A stretch of 64,000 nucleotides of DNA from the NCBI RefSeq assembly GCF_900105945.1, contig NZ_FNSO01000004.1:186001-250000 (forward strand), written 5' to 3'. Source of the DNA: Amycolatopsis tolypomycina. Its GTDB lineage: Bacteria; Actinomycetota; Actinomycetes; Mycobacteriales; Pseudonocardiaceae. A program made the translations under genes and the position numbers. Shown piece after piece: positions 21,033 to 29,422 of this stretch. Numbering within the stretch: the stretch's first letter is position 1; each line of letters opens with the position of its first letter. Below the pieces are notes generated by a model, which was given only the letters and a program-made list of their open reading frames with translations, had not been told where the DNA came from and ran no database searches.

Positions 21033-21248
21033 CTACAGGTGCAACCAGAGGTGGAGGCCGAGGATGTTGATGTGCCCGTGGTGGTGATGGTGGTGGTGGC
21101 CGGCGCACACCAGCAGGCAGTGGCGAGCCTGGACGTCCGCGTCGGAGCGCGGCGCGGCCGAGGCCGTGCCCACCGCGGGCCCGGCCAGGAGCAGTCCGAG
21201 TGCCACGGGGAGCGCGGCCAACGCGGCCCGGTGTCTGGTTGTGCTCAT
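21033..21248 (-). CDS. small secreted His-rich peptide
   Basis: A 71-residue frame with a clear signal peptide (basic MSTTRHR, core AALAALPVALGLLLAG, cleavage likely after GTASA) and a mature part of about 40 residues. The mature part has a CLLVC pair, then seven consecutive His, Gly, His, and further His residues in INILGLHLWLHL. Such a run should bind Ni, Zn or Cu. The ribosome site AAGGGAT precedes the ATG. No family is known to me. It could be a metal scavenger or an antimicrobial-like peptide. It lies next to a glutathione peroxidase gene, transcribed in the same direction. Confidence 0.6.
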   Translation of the reverse strand: MSTTRHRAALAALPVALGLLLAGPAVGTASAAPRSDADVQARHCLLVCAGHHHHHHHGHINILGLHLWLHL

Positions 21249-21438
21249 CGGTGATCCCTTCTCGCCCGAGACGGCGCCGGAATGGCGCCAGGAGAATTAT
21301 TCGGGGCGGTCCGGTAAAAACGACAGGCTGATCACCCGGGATTCGACCGTCCGGCTCACGACAATCATTTTCGGTTGCGTTTGCGTGATACCTGAACGGC
21401 CGCTGATTTCCTTCGATCCGGTGAATTCCTGCGGCAGA

Positions 21439-21458
21439 CGGGGGACCGGCGTCCCCCG
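21439..21458 (-). terminator. hairpin downstream of glutathione peroxidase
   Basis: CGGGGGAC and GTCCCCCG form an 8-bp stem with a 4-base loop, ending 8 bases from the stop of the glutathione peroxidase gene. No T-run follows. The 218-base gap between this gene and the His-rich peptide otherwise shows only a GGCGCC repeat (21273-21278 and 21284-21289). Confidence 0.45.
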
Positions 21459-21466
21459 CCGTGCTG

Positions 21467-21955
<489 letters not shown>

Positions 21956-21969
21956 CGGGTGAGTCCCTT

Positions 21970-23475
21970 TCAGTCGTGCTTCAGCGCCCGGGCGTCGAGG
22001 TGCCCGAACGGTCCGTCGTCGGCGCGGTAGGCCGCGGCAAGCTCCTCGGCCCGCGCGCGATCGCCGCGGCGCAGCAACCCGGCCAGCGCGTCGAAGCGCT
22101 CGGTGTGGACTGCCGCGCGACGACGGGCGTAGTCCGCCGCCGAGTCCTTGGTGACCATGAACGCCCAGTCGCTTTCGAGCGCCAGCATGGCTTCGGCGAC
22201 GGCCTGGTCGGCGGCGACGTCCCGAGCCGTCCGGTCCAGGTCCCGGACCAGGTCGAGCAGCCGGTCCTGCAGCGCCGCGTTGGCGGCCACCATGTCCTTG
22301 ACCTGCTCGCCGTCCCAGACGCGCCAGTCCTTGCCCGAGCCCCACGACGACGCGGGCAGGTCGATCGGCGCGCCGACGTGGCCGGCCTCCATCGCGCCCT
22401 TCAGGGTCGTCACCCGCACACCGGCCTCGGGCAGCGCGCGCAGCACGCCTTCCAGCCACGCCGGTCCTTCGTGCCACCAGTGCCCGAACAGCTCCGTGTC
22501 GTACGCGGCGACCACGAGCGCCTCGCGTCCGTGTCGCTTCTTCAGCGACCGCAGCCGCGCCACGACGGTCTCGACGAAATCCTTGACGTGCGTCCCCAGC
22601 ACGTCGGCGGCCAGCGCCGGGTCGTAGGGCGCCTTGTCCTGCGGCTCGACCGTCTTGCCGGTGACCCGCGCCGCCTTGAGGCCGACCTCGTGCTGCCAGG
22701 TGTGGAAGTCGCGGTAGGCGGCGTGGCCGGGGTAGCCGGCCTTCGGCGACCAGACGCGGTAGGTGACCTCGAGGTCCCGGCCGAACGCGAGGACGTCGGT
22801 GTCGCCGACCGGCCGTGCGGCCCAGGTCTCGCCGCGCAGTGACGGGCCGTCGACCAGGAACCGCCGCACGCCCGCGGCGGCGTAGTCGTTTTCCATACCA
22901 GGCGCGTAGCCGCACTCCGGCGCCCAGATTCCTTCGGGCCGGGTACCGAGCCGCAGGGCTGTGTCGGCGAGCCCGCCGTTGAGGGCGAACTCACGGACCC
23001 GCGGGTCCAGCAGCGGCTGGAACGGATGGGCCAGCGGGCCGCCGAGCAGCTCGATGGTCGAATTGTCGACCAGGGACCGCAGGACCGGGGAGAAGCCGTG
23101 CCGCCAGCGCGTGCCGAGCTCTTCGGCCGCGTGGACGGCCGTCCGGTGTTCGGCCGCGGCGAGCTCGCGCAGCAGCGGGTCGCCGCGCCACAGCGTCGCC
23201 GCGTGCTGGGCGCGCAGCTGCCAGTGGCCGAGCCAGTCGTGGAACGCGCGGATGCTGTACGGGTCGTCGAGCTGCGCGGCGAGCACCGGCGTGACGCCCA
23301 GTGTCAGCACGTCCTGGCGGCCCTCGGCGGCGAAGCGTTCCAGGAGCTCGACCATCGGCAGGTAGGAGTGCGCCCACGCCTGGTAGAGCCATTCCTCGCC
23401 GACCGGCCAGCTCCCGTGGTGCGGCAGCCACGGCAGGTGGCTGTGCACGACGAGGCAGAAGGTGCCCTCGCTCAT
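21970..23475 (-). CDS. GH57 1,4-alpha-glucan branching enzyme, Rv3031-like
   Basis: A 501-residue GH57 protein with a C-terminal DUF1957-type helical domain. The barrel starts FCLVVHSHLPWL, the nucleophile Glu is in GIWAPECGY (near 190), and the general acid Asp is in AAYDTELFGHWWHEGP. The C-terminal VTKDSAADYARRRAAVHTERFDAL is the usual helix bundle. Family members make alpha-1,6 branches. The M. tuberculosis homologue Rv3031 acts with Rv3032 on methylglucose lipopolysaccharide. Its ATG overlaps the stop of the upstream methyltransferase gene (ATGA), so the two are coupled. Confidence 0.9.
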   Translation of the reverse strand: MSEGTFCLVVHSHLPWLPHHGSWPVGEEWLYQAWAHSYLPMVELLERFAAEGRQDVLTLGVTPVLAAQLDDPYSIRAFHDWLGHWQLRAQHAATLWRGDPLLRELAAAEHRTAVHAAEELGTRWRHGFSPVLRSLVDNSTIELLGGPLAHPFQPLLDPRVREFALNGGLADTALRLGTRPEGIWAPECGYAPGMENDYAAAGVRRFLVDGPSLRGETWAARPVGDTDVLAFGRDLEVTYRVWSPKAGYPGHAAYRDFHTWQHEVGLKAARVTGKTVEPQDKAPYDPALAADVLGTHVKDFVETVVARLRSLKKRHGREALVVAAYDTELFGHWWHEGPAWLEGVLRALPEAGVRVTTLKGAMEAGHVGAPIDLPASSWGSGKDWRVWDGEQVKDMVAANAALQDRLLDLVRDLDRTARDVAADQAVAEAMLALESDWAFMVTKDSAADYARRRAAVHTERFDALAGLLRRGDRARAEELAAAYRADDGPFGHLDARALKHD

Positions 23476-24269
23476 CGGCGCACCGCCACGGCGATCAGGT
23501 CGAGGCTGGCGTCGAGGTCGTCGCCGTGGATGTCGAACCCGGCGGCGTCGATCGCGGCGACGTCGGCGAGCAGCGCGTCCGGCCACTCGGCCTGTCCCGG
23601 CAGCTTGCCCATGACCACGTCCAGCTGGGCGTCGATGATCGAGCCGCCGTAGCGCTCGTCGAGGGTGCGTACGGCCTCGCCGTGGTGGAGACCGTGCAGC
23701 GTTTCGACCTCGAAGCCGGCGTCGGTGAGCAGCCCGGCCAGTTCCGCAGGCGCCAGCTCGCGGGTGTGGAACGGGTTCAGCGGCGTGTCGCTGTCCGGGG
23801 TGAAGGTCAGCCGGTTCGGGGTCGTGACCAGCAGTTTGCCGTTTTCCGGCAACACCCGCCGGCACTCGGCGAGGAACCCGGCCTGGTCCCACAGGTGCTC
23901 GATGACCTGAAAATTGGCGACGACGTCGACCGCGCCGTCTCGCAGCGGCAGGTACGCCAGGTTCGCCCGCGCGACGGCGACCTCGGGGTAGCGGCGAGCG
24001 ACGTGCTCGGTGGTCGGGACGTCGTAGTCCAGGGCGAGCACCCGGCGGGCCGTCGTCGCGAGGAGGCTCGCGCCATAGCCCTCGCCGCAGCCGGCTTCGA
24101 GCACTGTCGCGTCCACGCAGTGGGGGAGCAGGGCGACGTACGCGGCTTCGTGGCGGCGGAACCAGTAATTCTCCTCGGCGATGCCGGGGACGGTCCGCTC
24201 GCCGGTCAGGTGCAGCGCCTCGGCCCGGGTGGCTGGGGTAGTCACCTCCGCGACCCTAGCGGGTGTCAC
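23472..24269 (-). CDS. SAM-dependent methyltransferase, Rv3030-like
   Basis: A class I methyltransferase of about 265 residues. Motif I is VLEAGCGEGYGASLLA, followed by LALDYDVPTTEHVARRY and NFQVIEHLWDQAGFL, then KLLVTTPNRLTF. The opening LTGERTVPGIAEENYWFRRHEAAY matches what I recall of Rv3030, the 1-O-methyltransferase of the methylglucose-lipopolysaccharide locus. The C-terminal extension ends DLDASLDLIAVAVRR. The start is uncertain: GTG at 24269 or GTG at 24245 (VTTPATRAEALHLTGERT), both with weak ribosome sites. It overlaps the GH57 gene by four bases, so methylation and branching are encoded as one unit. Confidence 0.83.
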   Translation of the reverse strand: MTPARVAEVTTPATRAEALHLTGERTVPGIAEENYWFRRHEAAYVALLPHCVDATVLEAGCGEGYGASLLATTARRVLALDYDVPTTEHVARRYPEVAVARANLAYLPLRDGAVDVVANFQVIEHLWDQAGFLAECRRVLPENGKLLVTTPNRLTFTPDSDTPLNPFHTRELAPAELAGLLTDAGFEVETLHGLHHGEAVRTLDERYGGSIIDAQLDVVMGKLPGQAEWPDALLADVAAIDAAGFDIHGDDLDASLDLIAVAVRR

Positions 24270-24298
24270 GTCCGGCGCCGCCGTTTCGTTCCGTGGTC

Positions 24299-24724
24299 AT
24301 GCAACGAACCATCACCCGCGTCCTGCTCGTCGTCTTCGGCCTGGTCGAGGCCGTGGTCGGAATTTGGCCACTGGTGTCACCAACCGGCTTCTACCAGGAC
24401 TTTCCCGGCTTCCGCACCGGCTGGGTCGCCATGGACGGCCCGTTCAACGAGCACCTCCTGCGCGACTTCGGCGGCCTCAACCTCGGCCTCGCGGCGCTGC
24501 TGATCGGCGCCGCCGTGATCGGCACCACAGCCGTCGCGCGGCTCGCGGCCGTCTCGGCGCTGCTGTTCGGCGTTCCGCACTTCCTCTACCACGTCGGCCA
24601 CGTCGCGCACTTCGAGCCAATCGACCAGGTGCTCATCAACGTGACCACCGGGCTCGGGGTGCTGCTGCCGCTGGCGATCCTGCTGCTCCCGGCACGGCGG
24701 ATCAGCCCACCGGCGACACGGTGA
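24299..24724 (+). CDS. four-helix membrane protein (DUF4345-like)
   Basis: A 141-residue protein with hydrophobic segments at about 5-25, 55-75, 80-100 and 115-135. Family-like features are PTGFYQDFPGF after the first helix and GVPHFLYHVGHVAHF in the third loop, seen in small actinomycete membrane proteins of unknown role. It is divergent from the methyltransferase gene with only 29 bases between the starts, and its 3' end overlaps the convergent degV-like gene by 23 bases. The ATG at 24299 is chosen because the earlier frame is Pro/Arg-rich. Confidence 0.65.
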   Translation: MQRTITRVLLVVFGLVEAVVGIWPLVSPTGFYQDFPGFRTGWVAMDGPFNEHLLRDFGGLNLGLAALLIGAAVIGTTAVARLAAVSALLFGVPHFLYHVGHVAHFEPIDQVLINVTTGLGVLLPLAILLLPARRISPPATR

Positions 24725-25547
24725 TGCCGAGCGCGCCGGGGCCGAGGTGCGCGCCGATGACCGTGCTCGCCTCGACGACCATGCTTTCGGCCATCGCCGG
24801 CACGCGGCGTTCGATCTGCCTGCCGATCTCCAGTTCGTGGTCGCTGGCGCCGAAGCGGGTCACGGCGATGTCGGCGCGGAAGCCGCCGGACTTCTTCACC
24901 GCGAGGTCGACCATCTTCGCCAGCGCGCGACGCGTGCCGGGGACGCGGGCGAGCGGCGCGACCTCGCCGTCCTTGACCGTGAGCAGCGGCTTGATCGAGA
25001 ACGCGGTGCCGAGCATGGCCTGCGCGGCGCCGATCCGGCCGCCGCGGCGGAGGTACTCGAGGGTGTCGACGTAGATGAACTCGGTGCTCGTGGTGCACCG
25101 GCGTTCGGCGGCTTCGATGACACGGCCGGCGTCCGCGCCGGCCGCCGCGGCCCGTGCGGCGGACACGGCGGCGAAGCCGAGGCTCATCCCGGTGGTCCGG
25201 CTGTCCAGGACGTGCACCGGGATGCGGATCTGCTGGGCGGCCTCCCGGGCCGCGCGGACGGTGTCGGACATGCGGCCGGAGATGTGGATGCTGACGATGG
25301 CGGTCGCGCCGGCGGTGGCCGCCTCCTGGTAGGTCCAGAAGAACGCCCCCGGGTCCGGGGGCGCGGTGGTGATCGTGTGCCCGGCTCTCATGGCGTCGAT
25401 CACCTCGCCGCGGTCGAAGCGGTTTTCGTCGTCGAAGTGACCACCCAGGTTCAGCTGGATCTGGACGACCCCGATGGCCCAGCGGGACGCGACGAGGTCG
25501 GGCAGGCAGGAGCTCGAGTCGGTGATGACGGCGATGCGCGCGGGCAT
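24702..25547 (-). CDS. DegV-family fatty-acid-binding protein
   Basis: A 281-residue two-domain DegV protein. The N-terminus IAVITDSSSCLPDLV carries the Ser/Thr cluster that holds the fatty-acid carboxylate. TTAPPDPGAFF and IVSIHISGRMSDTVRAA follow, and the C-domain has TLEYLRRGGRIG and FSIKPLLTVKDGEV. In Firmicutes these proteins (FakB) present fatty acids to the kinase FakA. Actinomycete members are less studied, and no FakA-like gene is in the window. It overlaps the preceding small membrane-protein gene at the 3' ends and is divergent from etfB. Confidence 0.88.
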   Translation of the reverse strand: MPARIAVITDSSSCLPDLVASRWAIGVVQIQLNLGGHFDDENRFDRGEVIDAMRAGHTITTAPPDPGAFFWTYQEAATAGATAIVSIHISGRMSDTVRAAREAAQQIRIPVHVLDSRTTGMSLGFAAVSAARAAAAGADAGRVIEAAERRCTTSTEFIYVDTLEYLRRGGRIGAAQAMLGTAFSIKPLLTVKDGEVAPLARVPGTRRALAKMVDLAVKKSGGFRADIAVTRFGASDHELEIGRQIERRVPAMAESMVVEASTVIGAHLGPGALGITVSPVG

Positions 25548-25595
25548 GGTGGGGGAGGTTAATGCCTTACACCCACTGCGAGTAGGCCGTGGTTG

Positions 25596-25657
25596 GTCCG
25601 ATCGGACGAACGGCAGTTCGGGTGGGGTAACCGGTCGACTACCGGGACGATCGTCCC
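25596..25657. promoter_or_regulatory. two palindromes upstream of etfBA
   Basis: GTCCGATCGGAC (25596-25607) and GGGACGATCGTCCC (25644-25657) are perfect palindromes in the 243-base gap between degV and etfB. They are of TetR/GntR operator size. A TAATCT box at 25719-25724 may be the etfB -10 element. No regulator gene adjoins, so the binding protein is unknown. Confidence 0.45.
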
Positions 25658-25790
25658 AGTAAATTGCACATCCAGGTGAATGGCGTCACCTCGACGGGTC
25701 CTCGCGCCGGAATGGCCCTAATCTACCGGCCAGTAGAGCACTGTCCCGTGGTCGACCGCGGGCCACGAACCGGGAGGTCGAAGCAGACCC

Positions 25791-26576
25791 ATGACCAACA
25801 TCGTCGTCCTGGTCAAGCAGGTACCGGACACCTACTCGGAGCGGAAGCTCAACGGGTCCGACCACACCCTTGACCGCGAATCCGCCGACGCCGTGCTCGA
25901 CGAGATCAACGAGAAGGCCGTCGAAGAGGCGCTGAAGATCAAGGAAGCCGGCGAGGGCGAGGTCACCGTGATCTCGGTGGGCCCGGACCGCGCGACCGAC
26001 GCCATCCGCAAGGCGCTGTCCATGGGCGCCGACAAGGCCATCCACGTCTCCGACGAGGCGCTGCACGGCTCCGACGCGATCGCCACCGCCAAGGTGCTCG
26101 CCGCCGCGATCGGCAAGGTCGAGGGCTTCGACCTGGTCATCGCCGGCAACGAGTCGTCCGACGGCCGCGGTGGCGCCATCCCGGCCATCCTCGCCGAGCT
26201 GCTGGGCCTGCCGCAGGTCACCTACGTGCGTGAGCTGACCGTCGACGGCTCGACGATCAAGGCCACCCGCGAGACCGAAGACGGCCTCACCCACCTCGAG
26301 GCGAGCCTGCCCGCGATCGTGAGCGTCGGCGAGAAGATCAACGAGCCGCGCTACCCGTCCTTCAAGGGCATCATGGCCGCGAAGAAGAAGCCGGTCGAGA
26401 CGTTCACCATCGCCGACCTGGGCGTCGACGCGGGCGAGGTCGGTCTCGCCAACGCGTGGTCCACGGTGACGGAGTCCTCGCCGAAGCCGCCGCGCACCGC
26501 CGGCGAGAAGGTCGAAGACGAGGGCGACGGCGGCACGAAGGTCGCCGAGTACCTGGTCGGCCAGAAGCTCATCTGA
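25791..26576 (+). CDS. etfB: electron transfer flavoprotein beta subunit
   Basis: A 261-residue ETF beta subunit (FixA in mycobacterial naming). The N-terminus NIVVLVKQVPDTYSERKL is typical, and the recognition-loop/AMP-binding segment is AGNESSDGRGGAIPAILAELLGLPQVTYV. With EtfA it carries electrons from acyl-CoA dehydrogenases to the membrane quinone pool. The C-terminus KVAEYLVGQKLI is as in family members. EtfA follows after 29 bases with its own strong ribosome site, so the two are an operon. No ETF-quinone oxidoreductase is in the window. Confidence 0.95.
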   Translation: MTNIVVLVKQVPDTYSERKLNGSDHTLDRESADAVLDEINEKAVEEALKIKEAGEGEVTVISVGPDRATDAIRKALSMGADKAIHVSDEALHGSDAIATAKVLAAAIGKVEGFDLVIAGNESSDGRGGAIPAILAELLGLPQVTYVRELTVDGSTIKATRETEDGLTHLEASLPAIVSVGEKINEPRYPSFKGIMAAKKKPVETFTIADLGVDAGEVGLANAWSTVTESSPKPPRTAGEKVEDEGDGGTKVAEYLVGQKLI

Positions 26577-26605
26577 CAACGGCTCTTCGAGGAGGAAGTA
26601 GAACC

Positions 26606-27565
26606 ATGGCTGAAATACTCGTCCTCGTCGACCACGTCGACGGTGAGGTCAAGAAGGTCACGCTCGAGCTGCTGACCGCCGCCCGCGCGCTCGGTGAGCC
26701 GTCGGCCGTCGTCGTCGGCCCGACCGGGACCGCCGCGAAGGCGAAGCAGGCGCTGGCGTCGCACGGCGCCGCCAAGGTGTATGTCGCGGAGGGCGACGAC
26801 GCCGCGAACTACCTGGTCACGCCCAAGGTCGACGTGCTCGCCGCGCTGGCGCAGCAGGCGTCTCCGGCCGCCGTGCTCGTCACCGCCAGCGGTGAGGGCA
26901 AGGAGGTCGCCGCCCGCCTGGCCGTGCGCCTGGGCTCCGGCCTGATCTACGACGCCGTGGGCGTCAACGGCGACGGCGTCATCGACCAGTCCATCTTCGG
27001 TGGCGGGTTCTCGGTGAAGTCCAAGTCCGCGAAGGGCGCGCCGGTCGTCTCGATCCGGCCGGGTGCGGTCGAGGCCGAGCCGGCCGAGGGCGCGGCGGCC
27101 GAGGAGACCGTCGAGCTCCCCGCGGTCGACGCGGCCAAGGCAACCCGCATCACGGGCGTGGAGCCGGTGACCGGCGGCGACCGGCCGGAGCTGACCGAGG
27201 CGTCGATCGTGGTCTCCGGTGGCCGCGGCGTCGGCTCGGCGGAGAAGTTCGACGTCGTCGAGAAGCTGGCCGACTCGCTCGGCGCGGCCGTCGGCGCCTC
27301 GCGTGCCGCCGTCGACTCCGGCTACTACCCGGCGCAGTTCCAGGTGGGCCAGACTGGCAAGACCGTGTCGCCGCAGCTGTACATCGCGCTCGGCATCTCC
27401 GGCGCGATCCAGCACCGCGCCGGCATGCAGACGTCGAAGACGATCATCGCCGTCAACAAGGACCCGGAGGCGCCGATCTTCGAGATCGCCGACTTCGGCA
27501 TCGTCGGCGACCTGTTCAACGTCGCGCCGCAGCTGACCGAGGCGGTCGAGAAGCGCAAGGGCTGA
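26606..27565 (+). CDS. etfA: electron transfer flavoprotein alpha subunit
   Basis: A 319-residue ETF alpha subunit (FixB). The N-domain begins [22 protein letters not shown]. The C-terminal FAD domain contains [54 protein letters not shown] and [15 protein letters not shown], all expected FAD contacts. The ATG at 26606 follows GAGGAGGA, and the longer open frame before it is the end of etfB in another frame. A 15-bp hairpin with a T-rich tail follows the stop. Confidence 0.95.
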   Translation: MAEILVLVDHVDGEVKKVTLELLTAARALGEPSAVVVGPTGTAAKAKQALASHGAAKVYVAEGDDAANYLVTPKVDVLAALAQQASPAAVLVTASGEGKEVAARLAVRLGSGLIYDAVGVNGDGVIDQSIFGGGFSVKSKSAKGAPVVSIRPGAVEAEPAEGAAAEETVELPAVDAAKATRITGVEPVTGGDRPELTEASIVVSGGRGVGSAEKFDVVEKLADSLGAAVGASRAAVDSGYYPAQFQVGQTGKTVSPQLYIALGISGAIQHRAGMQTSKTIIAVNKDPEAPIFEIADFGIVGDLFNVAPQLTEAVEKRKG

Positions 27566-27576
27566 TCTTCGCCTGG

Positions 27577-27613
27577 CGAAGGGCCTTCCGGGATCCCCCC
27601 GGAAGGCCCTTCG
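27577..27613 (+). terminator. intrinsic terminator of etfBA
   Basis: CGAAGGGCCTTCCGG and CCGGAAGGCCCTTCG form a perfect 15-bp stem with a 7-base loop, 11 bases after the etfA stop and followed by TGCGTTTT. This is a good transcription terminator for the etf operon. Confidence 0.8.
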
Positions 27614-27713
27614 TGCGTTTTCGGGACAGAAAACCCGCCATTAACTGAACGTGCATTCATCGGTCATCGGATGGCACTCTCCGCGGCCTCCTCCGCGCAG
27701 GTACACCTTGACC

Positions 27714-28496
27714 ATGACGACGTCACAGCTCCTCGTCAGCACTGATCAGGCGGGTACCGAACTCCCCGCCGACGCCCCCCGGTACTCGCTTCTCGTCGCG
27801 CACGCGAACGACGAAGTGGTCGCCGCGCAGAAACTGCGGCACCGGGTTTTCGCCGAGGAAATGGGTGCGCGCCTCCACTCCCCGCGGCCCGGCCTCGACG
27901 TCGACGAGTTCGACGAGTTCTGCGACCACCTCGTGGTCCGCGACGACAACACGGGCGAGATCGTCGGCTGCTACCGCATGCTGCCGCCGGAGCGCGCCGC
28001 CAAGGCCGGCAAGCTCTACGCCGACAGCGAGTTCGACCTGACCGCGATCGACGACCTGCGCCCGTCGCTGGTCGAGACCGGCCGGTCGTGTGTGCACCCG
28101 GACCACCGCAGCGGCGCCGTCGTGAGCCTGGTCTGGGCCGGAATCGCCCGCTACATGCTGCTGTCCGGCCACCGCTACCTCGCCGGCTGCGCGTCCGTCC
28201 CGCTGGTCGACGACGGCTCCCTCGCCGCTGGCGTGTGGGACGTCCTGCGCACCAAGCACTACGCGGGCGAGGCCACGCGCGTCAGGCCGTTGATCCCCTG
28301 GGACCCCTCGGGCATCGAACGCCCCGCGCGAGCCACCTTGCCACCGTTGATCAAGGGCTATGTCCGGCTCGGCGCCAAGGCCTACGGGCCGCCCGCGCTC
28401 GACGCCGACTTCGGCGTCGCGGACTTCTTCGTCGTGCTGGACCTGCACAACGTCGACGAGCGATACCTCAAGTTCTTCCTCGGGGTGCAGGGATGA
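27714..28496 (+). CDS. GNAT-like acyltransferase, OlsB/Rv3027c type
   Basis: A 260-residue protein of the Acetyltransf_5 group, which includes OlsB, the acyl-ACP:ornithine N-acyltransferase that begins ornithine-lipid synthesis. Signatures are AAQKLRHRVFAEEMGA, DEFDEFCDHLVV, GCYRMLPP, ETGRSCVHPDHRSGAVVSLVW and YLAGCASVPL. The ATG at 27714 (MTTSQLLVS) is preferred over an upstream ATG in frame. Its stop overlaps the ATG of a PlsC-like gene (ATGA), the order expected for olsB-olsA. I recall Rv3027c-Rv3026c as the mycobacterial counterpart. Ornithine as acceptor is inferred. Confidence 0.8.
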   Translation: MTTSQLLVSTDQAGTELPADAPRYSLLVAHANDEVVAAQKLRHRVFAEEMGARLHSPRPGLDVDEFDEFCDHLVVRDDNTGEIVGCYRMLPPERAAKAGKLYADSEFDLTAIDDLRPSLVETGRSCVHPDHRSGAVVSLVWAGIARYMLLSGHRYLAGCASVPLVDDGSLAAGVWDVLRTKHYAGEATRVRPLIPWDPSGIERPARATLPPLIKGYVRLGAKAYGPPALDADFGVADFFVVLDLHNVDERYLKFFLGVQG

Positions 28497-29377
28497 GCCA
28501 TGCCTGGATGCCGTCCTCGCCGTGCGGCGACGGTTGCCTGACCGCCGACGACCCCGTGGTCGGATTTTGGCGACGGGCACTGCGCTTCGCAGCGGCGATC
28601 TCGGTCGTCCTCGCGGCGCTGGTGTCCGCGCCCGTGCTGCTGGTCGCCCCGGGCCGCGAACGCCTGCTCCGGCTGATCTTCCGCGGCATGCTGCGGGCGT
28701 TCGGCGTCCGGCTGGACGTCCGGGGCGGCGCCGACTTCCTCACCGCGCCCGCCGGCCGTGGCGCGCTGGTGGTCAACAACCACATCTCCTGGCTGGACAT
28801 CATCGCGATCAACGCGCTGCGGCCGATGCGCGCGCTGGCAAAGAAGGAGATCGCCAGCTGGCCGGTGCTCGGTGGCCTGGTCCGGCGCGGCGGCAGCATT
28901 TTCCTCGACCGCGAGCGGCTGACGACGTTGCCCGCCACGATGGCGTCGCTGGCCGACGCGCTCCGGACGGGGTCGCTGGTGAGCGTGACGCCGGAGGGCA
29001 CGACGTGGTGCGGCCTGGCCTCGGGCCGTTTCACGACGGCGTCGTTCCAGGCCGCCATCGACGGCGGCGTCCCGGTGCGCCCGATCGCGCTGCGGTACCG
29101 CCTGGCCGACGGCCGCGAGACGAGCCGTCCGGCGTTCATCGGGCCGGAGTCGCTGATCGCGTCCCTGCGCCGGGTCGCGGCCCTGCGCGGCCTCGTGCTC
29201 GAGATCCACATCTGTCCGGAAATCGCCCCCGGCCGCGCGGAAACCCGCCGTGAGCTGGCCGCCCTCGCCGAGGCGGCGGTCCATTCCGCGCTCGGCACGG
29301 TGCAGATCCCGGCTCAGCAGCGGCGCCGGGCTCCGCGTCGCGGGCCGATCCCGCTGGCTTCGCCTCCCGCGAAGTGA
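28493..29377 (+). CDS. 1-acyl-glycerol-3-phosphate / lyso-ornithine-lipid acyltransferase (PlsC family)
   Basis: A 294-residue membrane-bound acyltransferase. A hydrophobic segment at about 30-52 anchors it, NNHISWLDI carries the catalytic H-x4-D, GGSIFLDRER is block II, TPEGTTWCG (in place of the usual FPEGT) is block III, and VPVRPIALRY block IV. Translational coupling to the OlsB-like gene suggests it acylates lyso-ornithine lipid (OlsA role), although a general lysophosphatidate acyltransferase role remains possible. The N-terminus contains two Cys (SSPCGDGCL) before the membrane segment. The last 30 residues are Arg/Pro-rich. Confidence 0.87.
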   Translation: MSHAWMPSSPCGDGCLTADDPVVGFWRRALRFAAAISVVLAALVSAPVLLVAPGRERLLRLIFRGMLRAFGVRLDVRGGADFLTAPAGRGALVVNNHISWLDIIAINALRPMRALAKKEIASWPVLGGLVRRGGSIFLDRERLTTLPATMASLADALRTGSLVSVTPEGTTWCGLASGRFTTASFQAAIDGGVPVRPIALRYRLADGRETSRPAFIGPESLIASLRRVAALRGLVLEIHICPEIAPGRAETRRELAALAEAAVHSALGTVQIPAQQRRRAPRRGPIPLASPPAK

Positions 29378-29422
29378 CCCGGGTCTGTCGCCGCGATCCG
29401 GCGACAGGCCCGGGCGCACCGG

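Noticed and set aside
21102..21125. His7 run as a cloning-tag artefact
   Set aside because: It lies inside a native-looking frame with signal peptide and ribosome site, uses mixed CAC/CAT codons, and has no vector sequence around it.
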